Notes under the pieces: model-generated
Seen by the model: the letters and a program-made list of their open reading frames with translations, nothing else
Databases searched by the model: none
What the model was told of the DNA's origin: nothing
From: Gemmatimonadetes bacterium 13_1_40CM_69_22
GTDB lineage: Bacteria; Gemmatimonadota; Gemmatimonadetes; Gemmatimonadales; GWC2-71-9
Direction: 5' to 3'
Length of the DNA: 45,641 bases
Assembly (NCBI GenBank): GCA_001917665.1
Contig: MNEL01000011.1
Coordinates: 1 to 45,641, forward strand
Program-made: the position numbers and the translations under genes
Part shown: positions 24,979 through 35,015 of the stretch, one piece after another
How positions within the stretch are numbered: position 1 is the first letter of the stretch
How the letters are laid out: the number at the start of each line of letters is the position of its first letter

Positions 24979-25380
24979 GTTCGCGCGAGGCGCAAGGCGG
25001 AGACGCAATCGCTGCTGATCGACGCGGGTCTGCGGGTCTTCGCCGAGCGAGGCATCGAGTTGGGCTCTCTGGATGAAGTGGCTCAGACAGCGGGGTTCAC
25101 GAAGGGGGCGATCTACCGCCAGTTCCCATCCAAGGGCGCCTTCATGCTCGCGTTGTTCGAGCAGTACGCTGCCGTGGCGAGGGCCGGTGCAGGGGCGCGC
25201 CAGGCGCCTTGGTTCACACCACTCACGCTCCAGTTCGCTGCCCACGCGATGCGCGATCCGTTGCTGCGGCGCCGGTTCGCTGTAGTGCTCGCTGAAGCGC
25301 CCGATGGGGCGAGCGCGGAGGGGCAGCTGCTCAAGGCGGTGGCGCGCGTGCTCTCTCCCGCTCAGCCGACGACGACGTGA
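24970..25380 (+). CDS. TetR-family repressor, short form
   Basis: A 136-residue regulator. The N-terminal HTH is typical: LLIDAGLRVFAERGIELGSLDEVAQTAGFTKGAIYRQFPSKGAFMLALFEQ. The remaining 75 residues are much shorter than the usual 120-150 residue ligand domain, so ligand binding may be reduced or altered; I see no frameshift evidence. ATG 24970 is preceded by TATCTT at -10 spacing, so the mRNA may be leaderless. Its stop overlaps the cyclase-family start (GTGA). The downstream enzyme, the divergent zinc-ribbon pair and its own gene are the likely targets. Confidence 0.9.
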   Translation: MGIVRARRKAETQSLLIDAGLRVFAERGIELGSLDEVAQTAGFTKGAIYRQFPSKGAFMLALFEQYAAVARAGAGARQAPWFTPLTLQFAAHAMRDPLLRRRFAVVLAEAPDGASAEGQLLKAVARVLSPAQPTTT

Positions 25381-26051
25381 CGCGCGCGCCCTCCCGACTG
25401 GTCGACCTGAGTCACACCATCGAGCACGGGATGGTCACCTACCCCGGTCTCCCCGCACCGGTGATCAGCGACTGGCTGTCGCGGGACGCTTCGCGCAGCC
25501 GCTACGCCCTCGGCACGACGTTCCAGATGGGGAAGATCGAGCTGCTCGCCAACACCGGGACGTACATCGACGCGCCGTTCCATCGGTACGACGGCGCGAA
25601 GGACATCGCCGATTATCCGCTCGAAGCTGTCGCGGACCTGGAGGGCGTCGTCATCCGCGCAACGACGCGCACCGGGCGCGGGCTGGACGCCGCGCTGTTC
25701 CGCGGCCATAACGTGGGGGGCAAGGCCGTGCTCGTGCACACCGGGTGGGACGCCCACTGGCGGACCGAGCGGTACGGCTCGGGCCATCCGTTTCTCGCCC
25801 GCGACGCGGCCGAGCATTTGGTGGCGGCAGGCGCCGCCCTCGTCGGGATCGACTCGCTCAACATCGACGATGCCTCGGACGGCACTCGGCCGGCTCACAC
25901 CATCCTGCTCGGCGCCGGGATGGCGATCGTCGAGCACCTCTGCAACCTGGGCGCGCTGCCGGACTCGGGATTCCGGTTCTTCGCCGTGCCGGCGAAGGTG
26001 AAGGGGATGGGGAGCTTCCCCGTCAGGGCCTTCGCCGTGGTGGGACGCTAA
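25377..26051 (+). CDS. Cyclase-family metal-dependent hydrolase (kynurenine formamidase-like)
   Basis: A 224-residue protein of the cyclase (kynurenine formamidase) superfamily: VDLSHTIEHGMVTYPGLP, then NTGTYIDAPFHRY, then VLVHTGW and GIDSLNID. The classic metal motif is HxGTHxDxPxH; here the first His is Asn and the second is Tyr, while Asp and the last His remain. That variant is, as far as I recall, a recognised subset, so this is not necessarily dead, but tryptophan-pathway activity should not be assumed. GTG 25377 overlaps the TetR stop, so expression is coupled to the repressor, which likely responds to its substrate. Confidence 0.85.
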   Translation: MTRAPSRLVDLSHTIEHGMVTYPGLPAPVISDWLSRDASRSRYALGTTFQMGKIELLANTGTYIDAPFHRYDGAKDIADYPLEAVADLEGVVIRATTRTGRGLDAALFRGHNVGGKAVLVHTGWDAHWRTERYGSGHPFLARDAAEHLVAAGAALVGIDSLNIDDASDGTRPAHTILLGAGMAIVEHLCNLGALPDSGFRFFAVPAKVKGMGSFPVRAFAVVGR

Positions 26052-26062
26052 GCGCTCCAGTC

Positions 26063-27322
26063 TTACGGGAAGTTCGGGTTGTTCTGCTTCTCCACGTCCG
26101 GCAGCGGCAGGCAGAGCTGGGACGCGTAGGTGCCGCCGCCCTTGAACGCCGTCCCGACGGGCGGGTTCAACGCCAGGCCGAAGCGGATCTCGTCGCCGAG
26201 GTGTTGCCCCTCGAGGAAGAACTCACGGCGCCGCTGGTCGACGAGCGCAGCCTTGACGGTGTCGGGGTTGGTGCTCGTGATCGCGCTCTGGCCACCACGA
26301 GCCCGAAAGATGTTGATGAGGCTGTCTGCGTGGACGAAGTCGCTAGCCGCGAGGTCGGCCTCCGCGACGAGGAGCCGAGCTTCGTCAAAGGACGCGAGTC
26401 GGATCGGGCTGGACGACTGCGTGTATTTGAGCTGCTGGAACAGGTGGTAACCCGTCACGCTGTTTCGTCCTTTGTCGGAGAACGGCACGCGCGGGTCGTT
26501 CATGTTGGTGTAGGCCGTATCCAGCGTCGTGGCGTCGCTGGTGGCGCTGTTCTCCTGCCAGACGCGGTTGTTGCGGCGTGTGCTGATGGTCGACGCCGTC
26601 ACATACCTTACGTAGCCGGAGGTGACCTGCTGCGCGTCCGTCTTGGCGAGGGCGAGCTGGCCCAGGTCCGTGTACGCCCGGGCCCGACCCACCAGCGCCA
26701 TGTTATGGATGGCGGTCTGGCCGGTCGCCGCTGAGCCCGTGATGGCGTCGCTGAACGCGGCGACCGCGAGCCGGAGCACGCTGTCCCGCTGGATCTCACC
26801 GCCGTAGACGGTCGTCCGGCTGGCGTCGAGCGTGGAAACGACCATTGAGCAGAACCCCTCGCCGAGCAGCACGAGACTATACCCCTCGTAGGCCTCGAGC
26901 TGGGCGATCAAGGTATCGCGGCCGGGCACCTGCGCATCGGTCCAGCCCTCCAGCAGCGACAGCACGTTCACCGCGGAGAAGCGGGCCGTTTGCAGCGGCG
27001 TATAGACCCCGAGCCCGACGCAGCCATTGACCGCGTAGCGAGCGTCGCTGGACACCATGCTCCGGCGCTCGTAGGGGTAGCGATCGGCGGTCTGGGTGGC
27101 GTCGATCAGCTCGTCCGTGATCTCCCCGCCCATCACCGCGTAGGCGCCGGCAGCGCATTCGAAGTCCGCGATCGCGCTGTTCACGAGCAGCTGCGCGTTC
27201 GCGGGCGTCTCGAGCCCGCCCGCCGGGACGTTGCTCGGGTTCTGGACTTCCAGAGTGTTGTTGAAGAGGTCGCACCCGGCCGCCGCGACGAGTGCGACCG
27301 CGACGATCGTGGGGTATCGCAT
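26063..27322 (-). CDS. SusD/RagB-like nutrient-binding lipoprotein
   Basis: A 419-residue outer-membrane lipoprotein. The signal ends at the lipobox AAAGC (MRYPTIVAVALVAAAGC). Family marks follow: LEVQNPSNVP near the start, a helical TPR-like core, and the C-terminal segment VDQRRREFFLEGQHLGDEIRFG, which is the conserved SusD ending. SusD proteins lie on a SusC channel and capture glycans or peptides. ATG 27322 has GAGGAG upstream. It follows the SusC gene by 11 bp in the same transcript. The SusC partner carries two frameshifts in this sequence. Confidence 0.93.
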   Translation of the reverse strand: MRYPTIVAVALVAAAGCDLFNNTLEVQNPSNVPAGGLETPANAQLLVNSAIADFECAAGAYAVMGGEITDELIDATQTADRYPYERRSMVSSDARYAVNGCVGLGVYTPLQTARFSAVNVLSLLEGWTDAQVPGRDTLIAQLEAYEGYSLVLLGEGFCSMVVSTLDASRTTVYGGEIQRDSVLRLAVAAFSDAITGSAATGQTAIHNMALVGRARAYTDLGQLALAKTDAQQVTSGYVRYVTASTISTRRNNRVWQENSATSDATTLDTAYTNMNDPRVPFSDKGRNSVTGYHLFQQLKYTQSSSPIRLASFDEARLLVAEADLAASDFVHADSLINIFRARGGQSAITSTNPDTVKAALVDQRRREFFLEGQHLGDEIRFGLALNPPVGTAFKGGGTYASQLCLPLPDVEKQNNPNFP

Positions 27323-27333
27323 GGTCGCGCTCC

Positions 27334-30101
27334 TCAGTAGCCCACGTTGACGGTCACGATCCACTGGGCGAGCTGGGGGAGATCGGCCTGCTCCCACGCG
27401 CTGAAGTTGCCGCCGCGGCTCCCGCCCAGGAACATCGCCTCGGGCTCGAGCCCCGGGTAGCGCGTCCAGGTGTAGAGGTTCCGGCCGGCGAGCGACACCA
27501 TGGCCCGGCTCGCGCCGATGGCCTTCGTCCAGACGTCGGGCAGGGTGTAGGACACCGACACCTCGCGTAACTTGAGAAAGCTCGCGTCGTTGAGGTAGAA
27601 GTCCGGAATCCCGGACTGAATCGCCGCGACGCGTAGCGGGTCGGACCGGTAGGCGGGGAAATCGTCGGGGCAGCGGAAAAAGATGGCGCAGCGCACGCGA
27701 GTGTTCCCATCGAGCTTCTTGTATCCGGTCTTGAAATCGAACAGTCCGGAAATCCGCAGCCGATCCCCCAGAGTGACGGCGGGGCTGAACGCGCCTTCCA
27801 CGCGCGGGAGCGTGCGGCCGAGGTACACCGCGGGCGCGCTGGCGCACGCGACCGCGCCCCCCTGGCCATCGTCGCACATCGCGTTGGTGGCGTTGCGGGC
27901 GGCGTCGAACTCCGCGCTCACGACCCGCCGCGCAAACCACGAGCCGACCGCATAGCCGACGCGGTGTTGCAGAAAGGTCCCCGCCGACACCGACGTCACG
28001 CCCGGCATGAGGCTCTGGATCGTGTTGCTGTTCGCGGCGAGGTTGAACGTCAGGTCCACGCTCACGGCACCGCCGGCGTAAGGCCGCCCGCGCGCCAGCA
28101 GTTCAATGCCCTGGTTCAGCACCGCGCCGGCGTTGATGTACTGCAGCCCCGAAAACCCGATCGAGGGGGCGACCTGCCGCTGCAGAATTTCGTCCGTCGT
28201 GCGCTTGCGGTAGTACGTGAACTCGAGCCCCAGTCGGTCGTTCCAGAGCCCCGCGTCGAACCCGAGCTCGAGCTCCTTGCCCCGCTCGGGCCCCAGGTCC
28301 GCGTTCCCGATGTTCTGGGGCGTCACGGCGGTCACGTCGCCCGGGCCGCTCGCCGCGGTGTAGGTGCGTACCGCGGCGTTGTACGGCGGCGCCCGGCCCG
28401 ACTCGCCGTACGCCGCCCGCAGTCGGAGCTGGTTCACGAACGCAAGTTTCCAGAACGGCTCGTCGCTGGTCACCCAGCTGACGCTCGCCTTGGGGTAATA
28501 CACCCGGTTGAAGTTCGCGCCGAAGGTGCTCTGATCGTCCGAGCGGAGTCCCGCGGTTAGGAACAGCCGGTCGCGCCAGGCGATCTGCTCCTGGCCGTAA
28601 GCGCCGATGCTCTTCGTCTCCTGCAGCCCGCCGGCGTTGGTGCGCGGGCCGGTCGTTGCGTCGATCGCGGACAGCCCCGGCGCCGGAAAGAACTGGCCGT
28701 CGGCGAACGCGGTGTCGGTGACCGTGTGATAGAACTGCAGACCGGCCGACGAGCTGGCGCGAAGCGTGGAAGACAGGTCGAAGCTGGCTGTTGCCGCGTA
28801 ATCGACCGTGGTGTTGTCGACGGCGCGGTTCGTGATGCCGATGTAGCCCAGCGCATCCGAGCCGAAGAAGATCTGCAGCGAATCAATCAATGGCTGGTAC
28901 AGCGAATTCTCCTCGCGGGTCCGGTCCACGCCGAACGTGAGCCGCTGCGTGAGCCACTTCACGGGGTGATGCAACAGTTGGACGCTGCCCGTGAACCGGT
29001 CGACCCCTTGGGCGAAGTGGTACTCCTGATCGTAGGCGGCCGGGAGCCCGCTGTGAAAGCCCAGCCGGAAGGTGCCGAGATTCTGCGGGTTCATGTAAAA
29101 CGTGGAGAACATCCGGCCGCCGCACCCCGCCTCGCAGCTCAGGTGCGTGGGACCCGTCATGTAGCCCACGTTGGCCGAGAGCGTGACCCTATCGCTCGGC
29201 GTCACCGTGAGGTTGGCGCGTCCGCATGAGGTTGCCAGTCGCGTCGAGCTGGTAGTTGGTGGGGAAGCGCCCGTCAGGGTTGCTGAAGTAGTTCACGCCC
29301 TGGCGCACCGTGAAGCTCCAGTGCGCGGTGCCCGGCGTGCCCCGCTTGGTGACGATCTGGATGACGCCGTTCGAGGCCTCCGTGCCGCAGCGTGGCTGCG
29401 GCGGGCCCCTTCAGGATCTCGATGCTCTCGATGTCGTCGGGGTTGAAGTCGTTGAAGCGGGAGATCGAGCTCGAGCCGAAGTCCTGGTTCTGCGGTCCGG
29501 AGGCAAAGTCGGCATCCACCCGCACCCCGTCGACGTAGACCAGGGGCTGGTTGCCGAGCGAGAAGCTCGACGCGCCACGGATCCTGATGCGCGACCCCGA
29601 CCCCACCGCGCCGGTCGCGGGCTGGATGAGCACCCCCGCCGCGCGGCCGTTCAAGAGGTTCTGCACGTCGTTGATCGGGGCGGCCTGGGTGATGCTCGCC
29701 GCGTCGATGCGGGACACCGCGTTCCCCAGCTCCCGCTGCGCCGTAGCCGCCGGCGTCCCGGTCACCACCACCGAGGACAGTTCGAGTGCCTTCTCCTCGA
29801 GCGCGATGCGCACGTTGAGATCCCCTGCCCTCACCGTGTCCTGCACGGCCCGAAAGCCGATGCGCCGGACCTCGAGGACCGCTGTCGTCCCTGGCACGTC
29901 CGGGATCCGAAAGCGGCCGGACGCGTCGGTCACGGCCCGCACGGTCGTGCCGGAGACGCTGACCTGCGCGTCCCCGATCGGCGCGCCCGACGCCCGAGTC
30001 ACAACGACGCCGCCCACGGCGCTGCCCTGGGCGGGGAGGCGGAGAGGAGCAAACAATCCGAGGACGCTGGTACAGAGGAACCCCAACGAGAGGAATCGCA
30101 T
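27334..30101 (-). pseudogene. SusC/RagA-like TonB-dependent receptor, interrupted by two frameshifts
   Basis: The N-terminal part (30101 to about 29388) has a signal peptide, a carboxypeptidase-regulatory-like domain (GVVVTRASGAPIGDAQVSV) and most of the plug ending EILKGPAAATL. The expected YGTEASNGVIQIVTKRG is then readable only in another frame, as if TA were lost between 29387 and 29388. That second frame runs to about 29219 (FPTNYQLDATGNLMRT), where another shift leads into the barrel (ANLTVTPSDRVTLSANVGY onward to 27334). The barrel is intact and ends in a typical aromatic C-terminus (VTVNVGY). Either the gene is broken or the sequence has two errors. SD AGGAG precedes ATG 30101. Confidence 0.88.
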
Positions 30102-30572
30102 GCCACGCTCCTGCGTGAGCAGTGTGGGTGGTCACGCCCGTACTACCGGCACAGGCACCCCGATACCGTCACGCTGTAAGGTTGGCGTGGCGATTATACT
30201 ACCGGCGCGAGCGGCGCTCGCAAGCAACCCATGCAGTAACTGACAGCAATCACACAGCATCGCGACAGGCAATCGCCACCGAAGGGCTCCGGCTGCCGGC
30301 ACCGCGTCCTTCGTCTCGTGTTCCAGCTCGTTCCGATCGAACGCGAAGCGCGCTCCGGGACCGGTCCCGGTTGAGGGACTCCGATGCTTCGTGGTGCCCC
30401 GAAAATCAGAGGCATGGGGAGCGCCCGGTGGCGCCGGGGCTCAACAGCATTCGCACACCATAGCGACAGCCATGGAGACAGCGTGCGGCGCGCGACCCTC
30501 TGGCCGTGTGCTGCGTCATTCCCGTGGTACATCGGCAACGTCGTTTTCACGAATCACAGCGCGGGGTGGGCT
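30102..30572. other. Intergenic region between divergent susC and S41 protease genes
   Basis: A 471-bp stretch with no convincing gene. It contains the susC promoter near 30193-30223 and a perfect 16-bp palindrome, CCGGGACCGGTCCCGG, at 30355-30370. I see no clear promoter for the S41 gene. Confidence 0.7.
30193..30223 (-). promoter_or_regulatory. Promoter of the susC-susD operon
   Basis: A perfect TATAAT on the minus strand (30198-30193), preceded by TTGCGA (30223-30218) at 19-bp spacing. Transcription would begin about 85 bases before the SusC start. Spacing is slightly long; the -10 is the best in the window. Confidence 0.65.
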
Positions 30573-31646
30573 ATGAGTCGCAGCGTCTCTCTCGCAGCCG
30601 TTTTGCTCGCGGTCGCCGTGCCTCCGGTTCTGGCGCAGGGCTCGCATCCAGCCGACCTGACCGTCGACGCCGCGACGCGACGGCAGGTGATCGACGGCGT
30701 GCTGGCCCGGCTCACGGAAGCCTACGTCTTCCCGGACACGGCCGTCGCGATGGAGCGCGCCATCCGGGACAGGGTGCGGCGCGGCGAGTACGAACGGATC
30801 ACGAGCGCCCAGACGCTGGCCGACTCGCTCACCGCGCACCTGCAGGCGGTGAGTCAGGACCGGCACCTCCGGGTTCGCTACAGTGACGAGCCGCTGCCAC
30901 GACTGGACGCGCAACAGCGCCCGACCCCGCAGATGGAGGCGCGGGCCCGGGCGTTTGGCCGCCAGGTCAACTTCGGGTTTGAGAAAGTGGAGCGGCTCCC
31001 GGGCAACGTGGGTTACCTCGAGCTGCGGAGCTTCGGGTTCGAGGCGGAATGGATCGGGGACGCCGCCGCTGCGGCGTTCGCGTTTCTGGCCAACACCGAC
31101 GCCCTGATCGTCGACGTCCGCCGGAACGGCGGTGGGTCACCGGGCATGGTCGCGTTCGTGTCGAGCTGTCTCTTCGGCGCGGACTCGGTGCATCTGAACT
31201 CGCTCTACTGGCGCCCCGGCAACCGCACCGAACACTTCTATACCCGGACTCGTGTCCCGGGCGTGCGCTACGGCCCCGAGCGGCCGGTGTACGTGCTCAC
31301 CAGCCGGCGCACTTTCTCGGGTGCGGAGGAGTTCGCGTACAATCTCCAGACTCGGCAGCGGGCCGTCATCGTCGGCGACACGACGGGCGGCGGCGCCCAT
31401 CCCGGTGGCTTGCAGCGAGTCACCGACCACTTCGGCCTCTGGGTGCCGACAGGGCGGGCCATCAATCCCATTACCAAGACGAACTGGGAGCGCGTGGGCG
31501 TGCGACCCGACGTCGCGGTGTCGTCCGATCAGGCCCTCCGGACGGCGCAGCTCGCCGCGCTGCGCGGCCTGCGCGAGCGTGCGACCGATTCCGAACGGCG
31601 GCGTCAGCTCGACGAGGCGATCGCGGAGGTTGAAGGACGGCGGTAG
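30573..31646 (+). CDS. S41-family (tail-specific/IRBP-like) serine peptidase
   Basis: A 357-residue exported protease. The signal MSRSVSLAAVLLAVAVPPVLA should be cleaved before QGSHP. An N-terminal helical domain (RQVIDGVLARLTEAYVFPDTAVAMERAIRDR) matches the IRBP-like S41 group. The catalytic core follows: VGYLELRSF, DALIVDVRRNGGGSPGMV and the nucleophile Ser in TFSGAEEFAYNLQ. No PDZ domain is visible between them, as is usual for this subgroup. ATG 30573 gives the signal peptide; only a G-rich stretch lies upstream. It is divergent from the SusC/SusD pair. The physiological substrate is unknown. Confidence 0.9.
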   Translation: MSRSVSLAAVLLAVAVPPVLAQGSHPADLTVDAATRRQVIDGVLARLTEAYVFPDTAVAMERAIRDRVRRGEYERITSAQTLADSLTAHLQAVSQDRHLRVRYSDEPLPRLDAQQRPTPQMEARARAFGRQVNFGFEKVERLPGNVGYLELRSFGFEAEWIGDAAAAAFAFLANTDALIVDVRRNGGGSPGMVAFVSSCLFGADSVHLNSLYWRPGNRTEHFYTRTRVPGVRYGPERPVYVLTSRRTFSGAEEFAYNLQTRQRAVIVGDTTGGGAHPGGLQRVTDHFGLWVPTGRAINPITKTNWERVGVRPDVAVSSDQALRTAQLAALRGLRERATDSERRRQLDEAIAEVEGRR

Positions 31647-31679
31647 CGAAACGCTCGACGCGTGGTGAAGCCTGCCCGC

Positions 31680-33234
<1,555 letters not shown>

Positions 33235-33236
<2 letters not shown>

Positions 33237-33675
33237 GAATCTCGCATGGCACGACGTCGATGATCTGTTTGCTGCGCTTGGGGATCGCATCCGGCTGCGC
33301 CTCGCGTGCTGCCTGCTCGCGGTCCCGACGGGCGCGTGCGTATGCGAGCTCGTCGATGCCCTCGATGAGTCCCAACCCAACGTCTCCCGGCACCTCAAGG
33401 TGCTGAAGGCGGCCAGGCTCGTGGAGGAGCGGCGCGAGGGTCGCTGGATGTACTACCGCCTGTGCCAGCCCGACCATCCCCTGCTCGACAGCATCCGCGC
33501 GTGCATTGCCACTGTCTGTCGTTGTAGCGACGTCCAGGAAGACGTGCGCCGCCTGCGCACCCGTCTCGACCTGCGGCGAGACGGGAAGTGCGTGTTCGGA
33601 ACCGCGATGATGCCGAGCCGCTCGGGCCGGCGGAAAGGAGGTGAGCGACGTGTGCGACTGCCCCTGGTGCACTGA
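33235..33675 (+). CDS. ArsR/SmtB-family metalloregulatory repressor
   Basis: A 146-residue winged-helix repressor. LFAALGDRIRLRLACCLLAVPTGACVCELVDALDESQPNVSRHLKVLKAARLVEERREGRWMYYRL is the ArsR core; CVCEL matches the position of the arsenite/antimonite-binding Cys pair of ArsR. More Cys follow (ACIATVCRCSD), which could add ligands. The last 25 residues are Arg-rich and not recognisable. ATG 33235 is preferred to TTG 33226. No transporter or reductase gene follows; instead its 3' end holds a perfect Shine-Dalgarno for a tiny Cys-rich ORF. Confidence 0.9.
33634..33644 (+). promoter_or_regulatory. Perfect Shine-Dalgarno inside the end of arsR
   Basis: AAAGGAGGTGA is fully complementary to the usual 16S rRNA 3' end. 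Its core ends eight bases before GTG 33650, the ideal spacing. Several neighbouring genes have no ribosome-binding site at all, so this match stands out. Confidence 0.8.
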
Positions 33676-33688
33676 CGGCTGTTGCTGA
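33650..33688 (+). CDS. Candidate 12-residue Cys-rich peptide (MCDCPWCTDGCC)
   Basis: A tiny ORF: GTG start, then C-D-C-P-W-C-T-D-G-C-C and TGA. Five of 12 residues are Cys. It overlaps the last 26 bases of arsR in another frame, so translation of the two would be coupled. Support is the perfect ribosome-binding site at ideal distance and the striking composition behind a metal-sensing repressor. It could be a metal-binding peptide or a Cys-sensing leader peptide; a strong hairpin begins 20 bases after its stop. It does not match a family I know, and nothing shows directly that it is translated. Confidence 0.5.
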   Translation: MCDCPWCTDGCC

Positions 33689-33707
33689 GAGCGGTCGGAT
33701 GAGATCC

Positions 33708-33745
33708 GGAGAGGTGTGGAGACGGACGGCCGCTCCACCCTCTCC
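33708..33745. terminator. Strong hairpin after arsR and the Cys-rich ORF
   Basis: GGAGAGGTGTGGAG (33708-33721) pairs with CTCCACCCTCTCC (33733-33745), a 13-bp stem with one bulge and an 11-nt loop. It lies between convergent arsR and deformylase genes. No U-tract follows, so it may be a bidirectional transcript end or an attenuator-like structure. Confidence 0.55.
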
Positions 33746-33774
33746 TGATCACAAGCGAGGCGGCGAGCGGCGCG

Positions 33775-34323
33775 TCAGGTCAACTCGCGCGGCTTCGGCC
33801 GGCCATAACGCTCGGACGCGTCGTGGAGCTTCTCCCACTCCGAGCGGAAGGCGAACGGGTCGGGGCCTGCGGCGCGGTCGAGCGCGAGGATGCCGTCGAG
33901 ATGATCGATCTCGTGCTGCAGCAGCTCGGCCATCGGACCCTCGAGCTGCATCGTGTGCTGCTTGCCCTTCAGGTCGGTGTACGTGAGGGTCGCCGTGTAG
34001 GCGCGTGGCACTCGCACGAACACGCTCGGGAAGGAAAAGCAGTCGTCCCACACCAGGAAGTCGTCCGGCCCGACATCGGTGATTTCCGGGTTGATCATGG
34101 TCCAACGCTGCTTGTCCATCTGGACGAACACGATCCGCACCGGCGCGCCGATCTGCGGCGCCGCCATGGCCCGGCCCATCTTGTATTTCTCCTTCGCGGC
34201 GCGCAGCGTGTCCCGCAGGTCGTCCGCGATGAGCCGGGTCGCGGCCGACTTCGGATTCTGGACCCGCTCACAGCGGACCCGGAGGATGGGATCGCCCAGT
34301 TGGCGAATGCGTCGCACAGCCAT
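33775..34323 (-). CDS. Peptide deformylase with variant motif II
   Basis: A 182-residue metalloenzyme removing formyl from the N-terminal Met of new proteins. Motif I is present as GRAMAAPQIGAPVR and motif III as HEIDHLDG with both His ligands. Motif II, usually EGCLS, reads VWDDCFSFPSV: the metal-binding Cys is kept but the Glu-Gly before it is Asp-Asp. This points to a divergent or paralogous deformylase; whether it is the main one cannot be told. ATG 34323 fits family length. Upstream, TTGCAC (34359-34354), a 17-bp spacer and AAATTG (34336-34331) end seven bases before ATG, again suggesting a leaderless mRNA. Confidence 0.88.
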   Translation of the reverse strand: MAVRRIRQLGDPILRVRCERVQNPKSAATRLIADDLRDTLRAAKEKYKMGRAMAAPQIGAPVRIVFVQMDKQRWTMINPEITDVGPDDFLVWDDCFSFPSVFVRVPRAYTATLTYTDLKGKQHTMQLEGPMAELLQHEIDHLDGILALDRAAGPDPFAFRSEWEKLHDASERYGRPKPRELT

Positions 34324-34342
34324 GGGCCGCCAATTTGGGGGT

Positions 34343-34372
34343 TTGGCGCCCGGGTGCAACTCGGCGTAAGGT
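34343..34372 (+). promoter_or_regulatory. Promoter of the nucleotidyltransferase gene
   Basis: TTGGCG (34343-34348), 18-bp spacer, TAAGGT (34367-34372), then seven bases to ATG 34380. Transcription would start at or next to the start codon. It overlaps, on the other strand, the probable deformylase promoter. Confidence 0.55.
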
Positions 34373-34379
34373 TGGTGCC

Positions 34380-34991
34380 ATGTCCCTCGCCGGCGTCGTG
34401 CTGGCCGCCGGGCGCTCCGGGCGGATGGGTACCCCCAAGCCGCTGCTGGACTTCCGCGGTCGCCCCTTCATCATCCGCATCCTCGAAGCGCTGGAAGCGC
34501 TCGACCTGAAGCTGCGATTCGTGGTGCTCGGCCCCGACGCGCCACGGGTCCGGCCGATCCTCGCGACCCACGACTGCGTGATTGTAGAGAACCCGGAGGT
34601 CGAAACCGGCCCTATCGGCTCGTTGCGGGCGGCCCTCGCGGCCCTGCGGCCGCTCCGGCCCGCCGCCGTCCTCGCCTGGCCGGTCGACCTGCCTCACGTG
34701 CGGCTGGCGACCGTGGAGCGCTTGATCGAGGCCTACCGCCGCACCGGCGGGCCGGCCGTCGTCCCGGCCTTCGCCGAACGGCGCGGCCAACCGGTCATCT
34801 GGGATGCGTCGTTGTTCGACGAGGTCGAGACGAGCGAGGCGGCTACCCGGCACGGCGCTCGGGCGGTTCTGCACGCCCACCGGTTCGAGCTCCGGACCGT
34901 CACGGTGGACGACCCGGCGGTGCTTGACGATCTGAACACCCCAGAGGATTACGAGCGGCTGGTGAGAGAGCTGAATCGGGATATCTACTGA
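34380..34991 (+). CDS. MobA/MocA-like nucleotidyltransferase
   Basis: A 203-residue NTP-transferase. GVVLAAGRSGRMGTPKPLLDFRGRPFI is the nucleotide-binding signature, and LAWPVDLPHV holds the metal-binding Asp. The closest groups are molybdopterin cytidylyl/guanylyltransferases (MocA, MobA), but IspD- and sugar-nucleotide-type enzymes share the fold. No molybdenum-enzyme genes are nearby, so the substrate is open. ATG 34380 has no Shine-Dalgarno and a -10 hexamer seven bases upstream. It is divergent from peptide deformylase with a 56-bp gap. Confidence 0.85.
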   Translation: MSLAGVVLAAGRSGRMGTPKPLLDFRGRPFIIRILEALEALDLKLRFVVLGPDAPRVRPILATHDCVIVENPEVETGPIGSLRAALAALRPLRPAAVLAWPVDLPHVRLATVERLIEAYRRTGGPAVVPAFAERRGQPVIWDASLFDEVETSEAATRHGARAVLHAHRFELRTVTVDDPAVLDDLNTPEDYERLVRELNRDIY

Positions 34992-35015
34992 TGAGACGTG
35001 CGGAGCGAAGCGTCC

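Noticed and set aside
33699-33986. Plus-strand ORF after the arsR hairpin
   Set aside because: It reads antisense through the deformylase and is Arg/Ser/Ala-rich without a domain.
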